In this document: one piece after another, positions 40,737 through 50,302 of the stretch
Position numbering within the stretch: position 1 is the stretch's first letter
How the letters are laid out: each line of letters opens with the position of its first letter
Origin: Diplonema papillatum
Taxonomy: Eukaryota > Euglenozoa > Diplonemea > Diplonemida > Diplonemidae
Assembly (NCBI GenBank): GCA_030068145.1
Contig: JAPJBO010000646.1
Span: forward strand, 1-64,000
Reading direction: 5' to 3'
DNA length: 64,000 nt
Program-made: the position numbers and the translations under genes
The notes under the pieces: model-generated
Told to the model about the DNA's origin: nothing
Seen by the model: only the letters and a program-made list of their open reading frames with translations
The model's database searches: none

Positions 40737-41776
40737 TTTTCAGTTCAGACAAAAAAAAGTTTTGTCAGGCCCTGACCCGGGCTCAAGACCGGATCCGGGC
40801 GCGGATCCAAAGCGGCTCCGGCAAGCACGCTTCGGCGTGGTTGTACGGCAACCCTGAGGCGGATACCACAATGTGGTTGTCTTTGTGCCACCATTTACTC
40901 CGTTGTGTTGTTTGTGATGGAGTGATGACTACTACTTGTTCGTTTATCGGTTTTTTGTTTCACGTAAATTGTTTTTCCTTCTGGCTACGGTTCTTGGTTC
41001 TCGTTATTGGGTTCGCTTTCTGGTAATGGTTTTCGGTTTACGTAAATTGGTTCTCTTTCTGTTAACGGTTTTCGGTTCACGTAAAAGTTTGAGGTCCTAC
41101 TCCAAGTCCGAGGGCGTGGTCAGGGCGCGCAGCTTTTCATGTTTCAATGCTGTCTCCTCCGAGCCGTACCTTCTCGGGTGAGCATCGGACCTCAGTTTTG
41201 CTTGCGATGCTTGAGGCACCTATACGTACTGGGCAAATCAATTCGCTTTTCGCTAGTAATGCCTCTGCTCCTCTTTCTACTTTCTTGGTTCAAAGTGTCA
41301 AGTGCAAGGTGCCGGAGTAGAATTCTCTAGCTTCCTACTCTCGTTCTCCATTTGTACTTCGCTTCGCTTTGCCTTCGTTTCGTCGCTCTTCGAGGTTGCT
41401 TCGACGTCGGGGGTCGGCCGTCTCGCGGTCACGGTCGTGACTGTTCCTCGGACGCGCTCTCGTGGGCCGGGGGGGTTGTCCCTCCGACGGACGAGGCGGG
41501 GCCCGGTATGCGGTGGTTGAGTCGGGGCCGAGTCCGATTACGGGCGTGCAAATCCGCTGGCCTCGAGTTCGCGTGTTTGTGTCGCGGTTCTCGTGGCGGA
41601 TGGGCGGGATTCGGTGGGCTGTTCGTCGGGTGTGGTCGGCACGAGTATCCGGTACTCCTCCAGCAGTCCGGTCCCTTGCAGGTACTCGAGTGCCGTCTCC
41701 GGGTGTTCGAACAGCAATCTCCACAGCTGTTCGTGTCTCGGTATCCACACCGGTTGGCCACCCTCCCGCCGTAACA
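40737..41776 (-). mobile_element. LINE C: 3' end of a relative of LINE A
   Basis: On the minus strand, about 41560-41776 encodes REGGQPVWIPRHEQLW…LLFEHPETALEYLQGTGLLEEY. This parallels the C-terminus of LINE B (KGGFPNAADELWCTLFEYPELALAYLQRAGVLPHY in shorter matching pieces), so it is a related but distinct family. The rest is 3' untranslated region down to a short T-tract at 40735. It is 5'-truncated at the SINE S2 boundary. Confidence 0.65.
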
Positions 41777-42046
41777 CACCTGGTATAGCGGTCAGGGCGC
41801 CAGATTGATAACCTGAGGGTCGCTGGTTCGATTCCCTGGCTGGCCAACTTCTCCAGGCGTTTGGGGATGAACTCCCAGATGAAAGCTCTAGTTCACACAG
41901 TACTTGTACTGCTAGCGGAAATTGCTCCGCAGTAAAGGATGGCTTCCATACTTGATTGTATGGTCTCCCAACCATCCCCATCAGGGGACCTCAGAGGAGT
42001 GGAGTAAGGTGCCCTGGTGGCCCGAACTAAAAAAAAAAAAAAAAAA
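41777..42046 (+). mobile_element. tRNA-derived SINE S2, copy 2 (with tRNA head)
   Basis: The head carries an A box (GGTATAGCGGTCAGGGCGC) and B box (GCTGGTTCGATTCCCTGG), with an anticodon-loop-like TTGATAA between them, ending TGGCCAA. The body CTTCTCCAGGCG… follows directly, and an A-tract runs at 42029-42046. The anticodon stem pairs poorly, so it is a tRNA-derived SINE and not a gene. Confidence 0.8.
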
Positions 42047-42149
42047 TTTTTTTTTTTTTTGGAGCGCGGGACACTGTACAAGCCATGTTGGTACAGCGGG
42101 GCTGCCGGTATCCGGTTGCTTCCGGAGCGGGAGCCCAAAAAAATGCTTT
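42047..42149 (-). mobile_element. short poly(A)-tailed repeat S3, copy 2
   Basis: Matches 37709-37813. It joins the A-tract of SINE S2 tail to tail (A-tract directly followed by T-tract at 42046/42047). Confidence 0.7.
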
Positions 42150-43139
42150 TTTTTTTTTTTTTTACATGAGGCACCCGCAAGTGTCCTCGCAGGTAGGGGC
42201 GTTACTGGGCCCGCTTTGTGCCGGAAGGCACGCCACGCGCTTGTTTTCCTTTTGTGTCGCAGGGGTCGAGGTGTGTTGGAAGAGGGCGGGTTGCTTTCCC
42301 TGGAGGGTGGGTGTAGAAAGTGCTTTGGTATAGGCATCACGCGGAGACCCCCGTTTCGGCCCGTTAGGCAAGTTACGCATCCCCCCACACGCCGGGCACT
42401 CGTCAGACGAGCTACGTGCAGGGGGTTCTGACCTTGTGAAGGTGCAGATTGACCTGACACTCGGGACCGACAATGAAATGTCGGTTGCGCGTCCTTCGTG
42501 TCAGGCAGGGTCTCCGAGGGCTGAAAGCCCTTGCTTTGGTGTGTCAGGGGCTGGGGGGAGAGAAAAAGCGTCCTTTTTCGTCGAATCCAAATCCCGTGGT
42601 ACACTGTGCTGGCTTAGGGGGGTGTCGCTACTCACCCTGTCATCTGACATGCTGCCCTGAAAATGCTGCGCCTGGAACGCGGTGCCGTTGTGTGCGTGAC
42701 AGAGAGGAAAAGTGTGTGGTGTGGGGGCTATCCTTTCGAAGCGGACAACATGTCTCGCCCTGGGTCTGGGGTGTTTTACTTCTCTGAGCAAAAGAGAGTG
42801 CCTGCGCTCTGGGAGCCTGGGGGAGGACTCTGACCCAGGGGTTTGGTGAGTGTTGTGTTTGGCTGAAGGGGCTCCTTTCTAAAAAGGGTAGAAACGTCCA
42901 TGTGAATGACCTTCACCCAAAAACCAATATGCACAGTGTTAATGTAGAAACGCCTTCCGTCCTCGTTCTCTACCGCCCTCCTAGGGGAATTGCCCCCTTG
43001 ACCAGGTCAGCTTCTGGAATTGTTCGTTCACTCGTCTAACCCAGTCTCCCAACTGACCGCTGATTTTCCAGTCGGCCCGGTCCCGTTCATTCGCCTCCGT
43101 ATGGCTGGTTGTCAGTTCTGAAAAAAAAAAAAAAAAAGG
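42150..43139. other. untranslated-looking DNA between retroelement tails
   Basis: A T-tract at 42149-42166 followed by the complement of GGTGCCTCATGT marks the 3' end of a minus-strand element whose body extends into this region. At the other side an A-tract at 43119-43137 ends a plus-strand piece just before LINE A. No long open frame is seen; it is probably 3' untranslated sequence of unidentified LINEs. Confidence 0.4.
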
Positions 43140-43227
43140 GGTAGATTCTTGGAGCTCAGCTGCCGCCGCCTTGGCCAAGGAGTCCGCCATGTCGTTGCCC
43201 GCGAGCCCACAGTGAGCGTACACGAAT

Positions 43228-43242
43228 TGCAGCGTTATCGCG
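43228..43242. repeat. target-site duplication of the nested LINE D copy (left)
   Basis: TGCAGCGTTATCGCG, repeated exactly at 46634-46648. In LINE B this sequence occurs once, uninterrupted (39508-39522). Confidence 0.95.
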
Positions 43243-46200
43243 AGCTTGCGAGGACCGCCCGTTGACCGGAGAAGACCTGAGCGCGACGCTGAAGAAGATG
43301 AAGGCGCGGAAAGCCGGGGGGATGGACGGCTGGCGAGTGTGCGAGTTGAAGACGCTGCCGGTGCCTCTCCTCGACGTGATTGCGCTGGCGCTGAACGACG
43401 TGGAGGGGGCCGGCAGCTGGCCCGAGGTGGTGGCGCAGGCGCTGGTGGTGTTGATCCCGAAGGGGGAGGGTCCGCAGCCTCTCGAGCAACGCCCGATCAC
43501 GATAACGAGCGTTATGTACCGCCTCTGGGCGGCGACGCGCCTCCGTTTCGTGAGGGAATGGCAAGAATCGTGGGCGCACCCCGATCAACGCGGTTTCAGG
43601 AAGAAGGGAAGGACGCAGGAGGTGTACTGGCTCTTGGCGGCGAAGATGGAAGCGGCTCTGCTGAACGACGAGGATCTTTTCGCCGTGGCGTTCGACTACA
43701 GCAAATGTTTTGACCGCATACCGCAGGAGGTCATGTTGAAGCTTGTGGAAGACATGGGACTGCCGCCATCAGTGTTGAATGCAGTGCGGGGCATGTACCG
43801 CCAGCTGAGGCGACGGTTCAAGCTTCCGGCGGGGCTGGGGAAGGAGTTCAAGGCGACGAACGGGATTCTGCAGGGCTGTCCGCTGAGCGTAATCTTCCTG
43901 AACGCGCTCGTGTCGGTCTGGATGTATCTCGTTGAAGAGGAGGTCCCGGGGGCCGAACCGCAAGCATTTGCGGATGACACCGAGGTCGTGACGAGGACGA
44001 AGCCGGATATGACGCGGGCAGTGGCTCTGACGGAGGAGTTTTGCGGCGACACGGGTCAGCGACCCAACGCCCGCAAGAGCAAATGGACGGTAGTGAGGGC
44101 TAAGCGTCCGCCGGACGAGGAGGAGGGCGGTAGGAAGAGAAAGCGGAAGAGCGAAGCCGAGGCCAACCCTCGGATAGCCGGCCAGGAGGTCGAGAAGGTG
44201 GCGTGGTTGAAGTGCTTGGGGGCAGGTTTGGGTACCGACGGAGGCGCCCAGAAGGTCTTGTCGAGCAGGTTGGACGAGGCGTCCAAAATCGCGAAGAGGG
44301 CGGGCAAGTTACCCCTGCCGCAGGAGAAGAAGGAGAGGATCTACGCTTCGGTCGTGATCCCGAAGGCAATTTACGGGGTAGAGGTACAGGAGCCGGAGAA
44401 GAAGTGGCTCGCACAGTTGACAGCTGCAATTGAAAGGGGACTTGCAGGTAGGGATAGGCGGGGACGTTGCGCCGCGATTAGCCTCTCGCTCGTGAGGAAG
44501 GGTCACTTGGTGGATCCACCGGTGGCCGTGCACTACCGACGAGTCATGACGTGGATGGCGCTGATGAAGGACTCGGAGAGGTGTAGGGCGCACATGCAAG
44601 CGGCGGCCCGCGTCTTTCCCTGCCCGAGCACCTCGGGGCCGGTACACTTGCTTGACGGGACGTTAGAGGCCATGAAGTGGCAAAGGACGGGACCGTGGTC
44701 GATCCGAATTCCCGACGACCATACAGACGAGACGGAGACGGGCGACGGGCGAGGGAAGGAAGTCGATCTGAGGACACTGGACGACCTCAAGGAGCTGGGG
44801 CACCTGGCGCGCGAAGCCCTGAGGCTCTGGCGGTGGCGGAACATCGACAGGAAGAACCTGGAAGGGATTGGTGAGGGCGTGGACCGCAACGCAACGCTGC
44901 GACTGCTGGAAGTAGGGCGCGGGAAAGGGGAGGCTAGGGAAGAGCGCGGAGCGACTGCCGTCAACCTTAGCGCGTATGAACGAGGTGTGCTCAGGCACAT
45001 CATGGCGGATGCAGTGCTGCCGCAGACGCGGTTGCACCAACGGAAGATGCAACCGAGCGCAACGTGCAAGTACTGCGGAAAGGAAGACGAGGACCACCTA
45101 CACATGTGGTGGCGATGTGGAGAGTGGGACGCCATACGAACGACGTATGCGGTAACCGCGCTAGAATGGCAGAAATGGCCGAAGTGTATGTCCGTTTGCG
45201 GGATCAAACCGAAGAAAGAGAGAGGAGGTGAAGGAGCAGGGGCATGGGTCTGCAGGGGCTTGACGCGCCAACTTGTCAACAGTGTGCAGGGCATGATGGT
45301 CCAGATCACCCTGGAGAGGCAGAGGAGGGACAAGAAGCCGGTGCAGCGGGAAAGCGACGGACGTGGGCTTGCATATCCTTGGGAGTGGGCGCCGCAGGAG
45401 ACGGAAGTGATCCAGAATTCACTGGCGGACTACATGCCCAGAAACTGGAAGCATGGAAGGGCGCTATACTTAGCGCTGGCGCAATGGCTGGCGACACTGC
45501 GTTGGGCCAAGAGCGAGGAAGAGATGGCGGTGACGTTCATAGAACTCGCCGTGGACTTTGAAGTCGAATCCGGAATGGACCTGCCGCGACGCGGACAGAA
45601 GGCGGTTGGGCCGGAAGACGCAGAGGACGGAGAGGAGGACGCAGGCCAGAAAGGGGAAGCGCATGGAGGAGCTGCGCTCGCGGGAAAAATGAGGACGCTG
45701 TTGGGGATGCTCAAGACGCTCCAAGGAACCCACGATGGGGAGCTTTTGCCGGCAAGAAAGAAATCAATAGGTTGGCTGCGGCGGCTCGGCGCGTCAGGAC
45801 GGTGGACGGAGGGTCTGGAGAGGCGCTGTATCCTGGGCAGAGATACCCTGCAAGCGCTGCGAGGGCTCGAGGTGTCGGCAGGAGAGTACACGAAGGCAGA
45901 ACACGGAAAGGTACAAGCAGAGCGCAGGGAAGACGGGGAGAGACTAGGAAAATTCGATTTCAAAAAGTGGTACCCATCGGACGAGGAAAGGGGGCGACGG
46001 GCCCAGAAGTGGTTCACCTTAGCGGAACAGGAGAATCAGGCGGGACGAGGAGGGAGGAGCTCGAAGAGGAACACCGCCCAGGGCAAGGAAGTGTCAAGAG
46101 GTGCGCCGGAGGCAGAGGGCGCGAACCAGGATACGAAGGCGGAACAGCGCGCACGAGGACGACCGGCTCTGAAGAGGCCCGCGCCGCAAGCGACGCGGGC

Positions 46201-46633
46201 GGCACGGAGTGCCAAGCAACGTAAGAAGGAAGACGAGGAGATCCAGACAGCACAGCAGGACGCCCGAGCTGAGGCGGCCGACGGACCACAGAGGCGAAAG
46301 GCAGAACAGGAAAGGCAGGCGCGGTCGGTACGAGAAGCGGCAATCGCGGATAAGGCAACGAGTACAGAGCAGCCGTCGCGCAGAAGAGCAGTAAAGCGAC
46401 CCGCGTCGCAGGTGGCACAAAACGTAGGAGCCCGTGCGGCAGGGAGTGGAGACGAGGTGATGCAAGACGAAGGGGAAGCGCGAAGCCCCCAGCCCGGACG
46501 GACCAACAAGACGCAGGACCAGGCGACCAAAAGAAGGAGGGGGACGCGACCCAGAGACCCGGGCTAAGTAGCTTGGAACTAGTGCGATGGACCTTTCTTC
46601 GGAGGGGCTCACGCACTCAAAGATCGACTTATA
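43243..46633 (+). mobile_element. LINE D copy 2: 5'-truncated, inserted in LINE A
   Basis: 3391 bases, flanked by a 15-base target duplication. It corresponds to the 3' part of the minus-strand LINE D at 55783-64000, from the connector before RT to the 3' end. It ends …AAAGATCGACTTATA without a poly(A) tail, as does the other copy. I find only about four amino-acid differences in 1100 residues between the two, so this insertion is very recent and younger than LINE A. Confidence 0.95.
43244..46567 (+). CDS. LINE D ORF2, RT and C-terminal region (partial copy)
   Basis: The frame enters at the truncation point. RT motifs: RKAGGMDGWRV, EQRPITITSVMYRLW, DQRGFRKKGRTQEVYW, FDYSKCFDRIPQ, GILQGCPLSVIF and catalytic FADD, about 240 codons in. 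A CKYCGKEDEDHLHMWWRC zinc motif lies near codon 605. The C-terminal 200 residues are Arg/Lys/Glu/Ala-rich and end …KRRRGTRPRDPG. No RNase H or restriction-like endonuclease motif is recognised. The frame is intact to the stop at 46567, followed by a 66-base 3' untranslated region. Confidence 0.9.
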   Translation, partial: ACEDRPLTGEDLSATLKKMKARKAGGMDGWRVCELKTLPVPLLDVIALALNDVEGAGSWPEVVAQALVVLIPKGEGPQPLEQRPITITSVMYRLWAATRLRFVREWQESWAHPDQRGFRKKGRTQEVYWLLAAKMEAALLNDEDLFAVAFDYSKCFDRIPQEVMLKLVEDMGLPPSVLNAVRGMYRQLRRRFKLPAGLGKEFKATNGILQGCPLSVIFLNALVSVWMYLVEEEVPGAEPQAFADDTEVVTRTKPDMTRAVALTEEFCGDTGQRPNARKSKWTVVRAKRPPDEEEGGRKRKRKSEAEANPRIAGQEVEKVAWLKCLGAGLGTDGGAQKVLSSRLDEASKIAKRAGKLPLPQEKKERIYASVVIPKAIYGVEVQEPEKKWLAQLTAAIERGLAGRDRRGRCAAISLSLVRKGHLVDPPVAVHYRRVMTWMALMKDSERCRAHMQAAARVFPCPSTSGPVHLLDGTLEAMKWQRTGPWSIRIPDDHTDETETGDGRGKEVDLRTLDDLKELGHLAREALRLWRWRNIDRKNLEGIGEGVDRNATLRLLEVGRGKGEAREERGATAVNLSAYERGVLRHIMADAVLPQTRLHQRKMQPSATCKYCGKEDEDHLHMWWRCGEWDAIRTTYAVTALEWQKWPKCMSVCGIKPKKERGGEGAGAWVCRGLTRQLVNSVQGMMVQITLERQRRDKKPVQRESDGRGLAYPWEWAPQETEVIQNSLADYMPRNWKHGRALYLALAQWLATLRWAKSEEEMAVTFIELAVDFEVESGMDLPRRGQKAVGPEDAEDGEEDAGQKGEAHGGAALAGKMRTLLGMLKTLQGTHDGELLPARKKSIGWLRRLGASGRWTEGLERRCILGRDTLQALRGLEVSAGEYTKAEHGKVQAERREDGERLGKFDFKKWYPSDEERGRRAQKWFTLAEQENQAGRGGRSSKRNTAQGKEVSRGAPEAEGANQDTKAEQRARGRPALKRPAPQATRAARSAKQRKKEDEEIQTAQQDARAEAADGPQRRKAEQERQARSVREAAIADKATSTEQPSRRRAVKRPASQVAQNVGARAAGSGDEVMQDEGEARSPQPGRTNKTQDQATKRRRGTRPRDPG

Positions 46634-46648
46634 TGCAGCGTTATCGCG
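46634..46648. repeat. target-site duplication of the nested LINE D copy (right)
   Basis: TGCAGCGTTATCGCG, identical to 43228-43242. Confidence 0.95.
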
Positions 46649-49600
46649 TACCCCCTCGCTCTGAGCTCGCATAGCAGCAGCCAGATCCTAATGTTGGTTG
46701 GATCCTTCTGCTTATACGACCCCAGACTGAGGACTTTGAGGAGCGACTGAGAGTCGCTTAGAACGACGATGTGGCGCGGTTGAGAGGTTGCAGGTAGGTG
46801 TTGCTGGAGGAGGTGGAGGGAAGTACAGATCGCAACCTGCTCGGTCCGGAAGCTGCAGACGTATCGGCACGCTTTTACCGACTTCTGGATTGTCTTCCGG
46901 CCGGTTTGCAAGCATCGGGCCACGAGCGGTTGGTCGTCCACCTCCTCGAATGTCACGGTCGGGCCGATTTCGCAGAAGATGCCTGCACCACCCCAGGTGG
47001 GCCTGTCGACGAACCGCCTGATCCACGGCCGCAAGTCCTCGGAGCGATACGGGTCGCATACCGTGGCCGGCGGGGGGTCGCTGCTCACCACAGAGCCGTC
47101 AGTCCAGACGCAGCAGTCCGCCGGTGGCAGTTTACTCAGCTGCCTGAGGACCCGGCTCAACTTTTCTGCCTTGCTGGCGTCCCGCTTACCCGGGAGCGAG
47201 GCGTTTATGACCACGTCAGGGCAAGGCTGCCAAGGGGCAAAGGGGTTGAAGAGAAAGGTCTCCCGTCCACATAGGTGCGTTCCCGACAGGTTGTCGATGC
47301 TATCGTACGCGTCGCTGAGCGTCGTCTTGAGGCCCAGCTCGTGGTTCCAGAGCTGCGGTCGGTGTCGCATCCTCTCCCTGAGGGCGGCTATGCGCGCTTG
47401 GATGATCGCGCGGATCGGAAGTACCCCGGCTTCTTGCTGGGCGGTGAAGTCGTTGAGGTTCTTCCTGCACCCCAGCACGCAGATGAGAGCCCGACGGTGA
47501 AGTCGTTCGAGCATCGTCACTTGTGGTTTCGCAGGCGAGTCGTGCGTTAGAAGGAAGGGGCCGTATACCCCGAGGGCGTACGTGAACGTCGGTAGCACAT
47601 ACGTAAGGTAAAGGGTGCGCAGCGTGCGGGTACTGAAGCCGTAGGACTTCCCCGAGAGGTGGCGGAGGAAGTTCAACTTGAGTGAGACATTATCGACAAC
47701 CCTCTGGACGTGTGGCACAAAGGAGAAATCCTGATCGATCCAGAGTCCCAGCAGTTTCGTCTTCTCGACCCAGCGCAGGCGGACAGCCACCCGGAGAGTT
47801 ACCACCGGGGCTTTCGGGTCGGCGTTCAGCGCATCGGAGATCTCAGCTCTTGTCACCTGGGTTTTCGTACTCTTGCCGTTGATGGAAAGAATGTGCTTAA
47901 CTGCGTGCGGTGTACTTCTGGTGATTCGCCGCAGTACTTGCGCAGCCGGGATCTCCAGTTCCACCATAGTGGATTCGAATACCACTATTGGGTGTTGGCG
48001 ACTCAGTTCTCCTGGCGCTTGGATAAGGACGCCTTCTGTCTTGAGTTTCGACAGCTGCATGCCCGCACGGGCTGTCCACAACTCTACAACGTTGACCACT
48101 TCTTGTGCATGGGTTTCAAGTTCCTGGGGCGTCTTGGCGACCACTGCTACTCCATCGTCGTCCGCGAAGAGGGAGAACGTGAGCTCGGCACCAGCTTCCA
48201 GTGTTCGCGCGCGGAGGGCGTTGAGGTCGTCCCCCAGGTCATCGATGTGGTATAGAAACAAGAGTGGGCCCAGCACGGTTCCTTGGGGGACCCCATCTCT
48301 CAGGTGGAACTCGTTGCCAAGCTCACCGTCAAGTAAGAACGCTGCCTTCCTCTCCCTTAGAAACGCCTCGATCCATCTCAGGAACTTGGCCGGTATGCCT
48401 CGCTTCTCCATCACGGTGAGGAGTCGGCGGTGGTCCACGGTGTCGAAGGCGTTCGCTAGATCGAACGAGAGGAGGCAGATGTGGTGGAGCATGGCCCGGT
48501 GCATGTCGATCGTCGAAACCACCGAATACAACTGCTCCTCTGTTCCCCGACCTTTGCGAAAGCCGCCCTGCCGGCTGCAGAAGGGGCGGATCGTTTGGTG
48601 GTGTGCCGGATTTTCAGTCAGGAAAACTAGGCGGTTCTTCACGACCGACTCCATCAGCTTCGAGGTCACACTCGTAAGCGAAATAGGCCGATAGCCCTCC
48701 GGGAGTGAGTGGTCTCTGCCGGGTTTTGCTATCGGGACTACATGGGCCTTCTTCCAGGAGTCTGGAACGTACCCTTCGTCCCAGGAGACGTTGAGTAGCT
48801 CGAGAATAAGTTTCTTCGCGCCCTCTCCCAGCCTAGTGAGCAGCTTTGAACAGAGTCCCTCAGGGTCAAGTGTCGTCTTAGGATCAAGGTCTTCTATAGC
48901 GCGGTCCAGTTCTTCCATGGTGATAGGGCCGCAGCCGACTTCCTCGCTCGAGGGCTCTTTCCGCGGAGCCCAGATAGGGGCTGGAAAGGGATTCTCATCT
49001 CCGTTGCCTCCGCAGACCTTCTGCAGATGGCGTCCAAACAGCTCCGTTTTGCCTCCGGCGTCGACCGTGTAACCTTCGCTGCTTTTCAGTGGCGGCGTTG
49101 AAAAGCGCTGCGTCCTGCCGTCGATCTTTCGAACTTGCTGAAACAACAGACTGATGTCGGTGCACCTGTTTATTCGGCCTGCTACACGGTCCCAGTACAG
49201 CGTCTTCGCGCGAGTCGCGGCGGCTTGAAATTCTATTTGTTTGTCCAGGTAAGCTTCTATTTTGTCTGGCGAGGCCGGATCGACGCGTAGCTCCGCCTGC
49301 ACCGTCGCTTTTTCACGTTCAAGTACGGAGAGCTCTGGTGTCCACCAAACCTTGTAGACGCGACCTTGGCGGTACCTCGGTACGAATTCGTGAATTGCGC
49401 GGCGGAATAGGCAGGAGACGCTTTTTGCGAAGCGAGCATTCGAGGCGGGCCTGTTCATAAGGAGAGCTTCGCTCTGGTCTTCAAGTTGTTGCAGCATGCC
49501 GTCCCAGTCCGCTTTGGGCCAGGAAAACCAGGTGGACATCGACTTTCGTGGTTGGGTGTACCCCCTCGGCGCTTCAAAGGCGACGGGATAGTGGTCAGAC

Positions 49601-50301
49601 CCCCATGAGCCAAGGGTCCTCCAGTTGAGGATGGTTTCGGGGGTGCAGGAGGAGATTACCAGGTCTGGGGACGAGACTAAAGGGGGCCGCATGGTTTGAA
49701 CTTTCGGGTCGTTCCAGACTCTTCCGGACATTTCCATCAGCCAGTCCCGGAGGATGCGTCCCCCGGCATCTTCTGCGCCTTTGGACCAGTCGGAGTGATG
49801 GACATTAAAGTCGCCTGCGATGATGGTGTTGTCGTCTAGCGGGAACGGGCTCATATTGAGCTTGTTACGCCTGGTCGGGGGGCGATAGACATTGTACACT
49901 TTCAACGGAGGAAGGCCGATGCGTGTAATCTCAACGGCGACGCATTCCATCAGGGGATCGGTGGTGAAGTCAGGGGTGGGCAGCATCGTTGCCAATAGGT
50001 CCGACCGTACGAACGTAAGGACACCCCCGGAGGGTTGCGTAGTCCCCCGATCTCGACGGAAGGCACGGTAGCCGTCGAGCACGGGCGGTAGGGACCTTGC
50101 CGTGAGCCACGTCTCCTGGAGCAGTATCACATCCGGTTTCCCCGGGAAGAAAGCTGCTACGCCGCGGCTAATGTCTTCGGTGCTCGTCGGTTTTGTCTCA
50201 CGTGCATTGAGCGAGCGGCAATTGAACAAGACCAACAGGAGGGTTTTAACTCCCTCAACTCTCTCTGTCTTCGCCGCCGCCGGAGCTGTTCGGGGTCGTC
50301 T
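46634..50301 (-). CDS. LINE A ORF2: endonuclease-RT-RNase H (interrupted)
   Basis: The apurinic endonuclease begins within 20 codons of the ORF1 stop: VLFNCRSLNARE (Asn), VILLQETWL (Glu), AGDFNVHHSDW and GSDHYPVAF (His). RT shows EGYRPISLTS, QGGFRKGRGTEEQLYS, LLSFDLANAFDTV, GVPQGTVLGP and FADDDGVAV, with catalytic Asp pair near 48170. RNase H starts CCVWTDGSV near 47110 and is cut at GYAITL by the nested LINE D; its remaining codons lie at 43141-43242. The frame is +1 relative to ORF1 and is open upstream through the ORF1 end, with no ATG at the boundary. Translation may use reinitiation or a frame change. The start given is only the ORF1 boundary. Confidence 0.88.
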
Positions 50302-50302
50302 T

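Noticed and set aside
41778-41846. A functional tRNA-Ile gene
   Set aside because: The anticodon stem pairs poorly, and the sequence continues directly into the S2 body and A-tail.
43262-46567. A host gene encoding a 1101-residue protein
   Set aside because: Clear RT motifs, exact target duplication and near-identity to LINE D show it is a truncated retrotransposon copy.
43244-46567. A second endonuclease (restriction-like) in the LINE D C-terminus, as in Dualen/RandI elements
   Set aside because: I could not find the CCHC plus PDxxK-type spacing after the zinc motif; the tail is low-complexity and basic.
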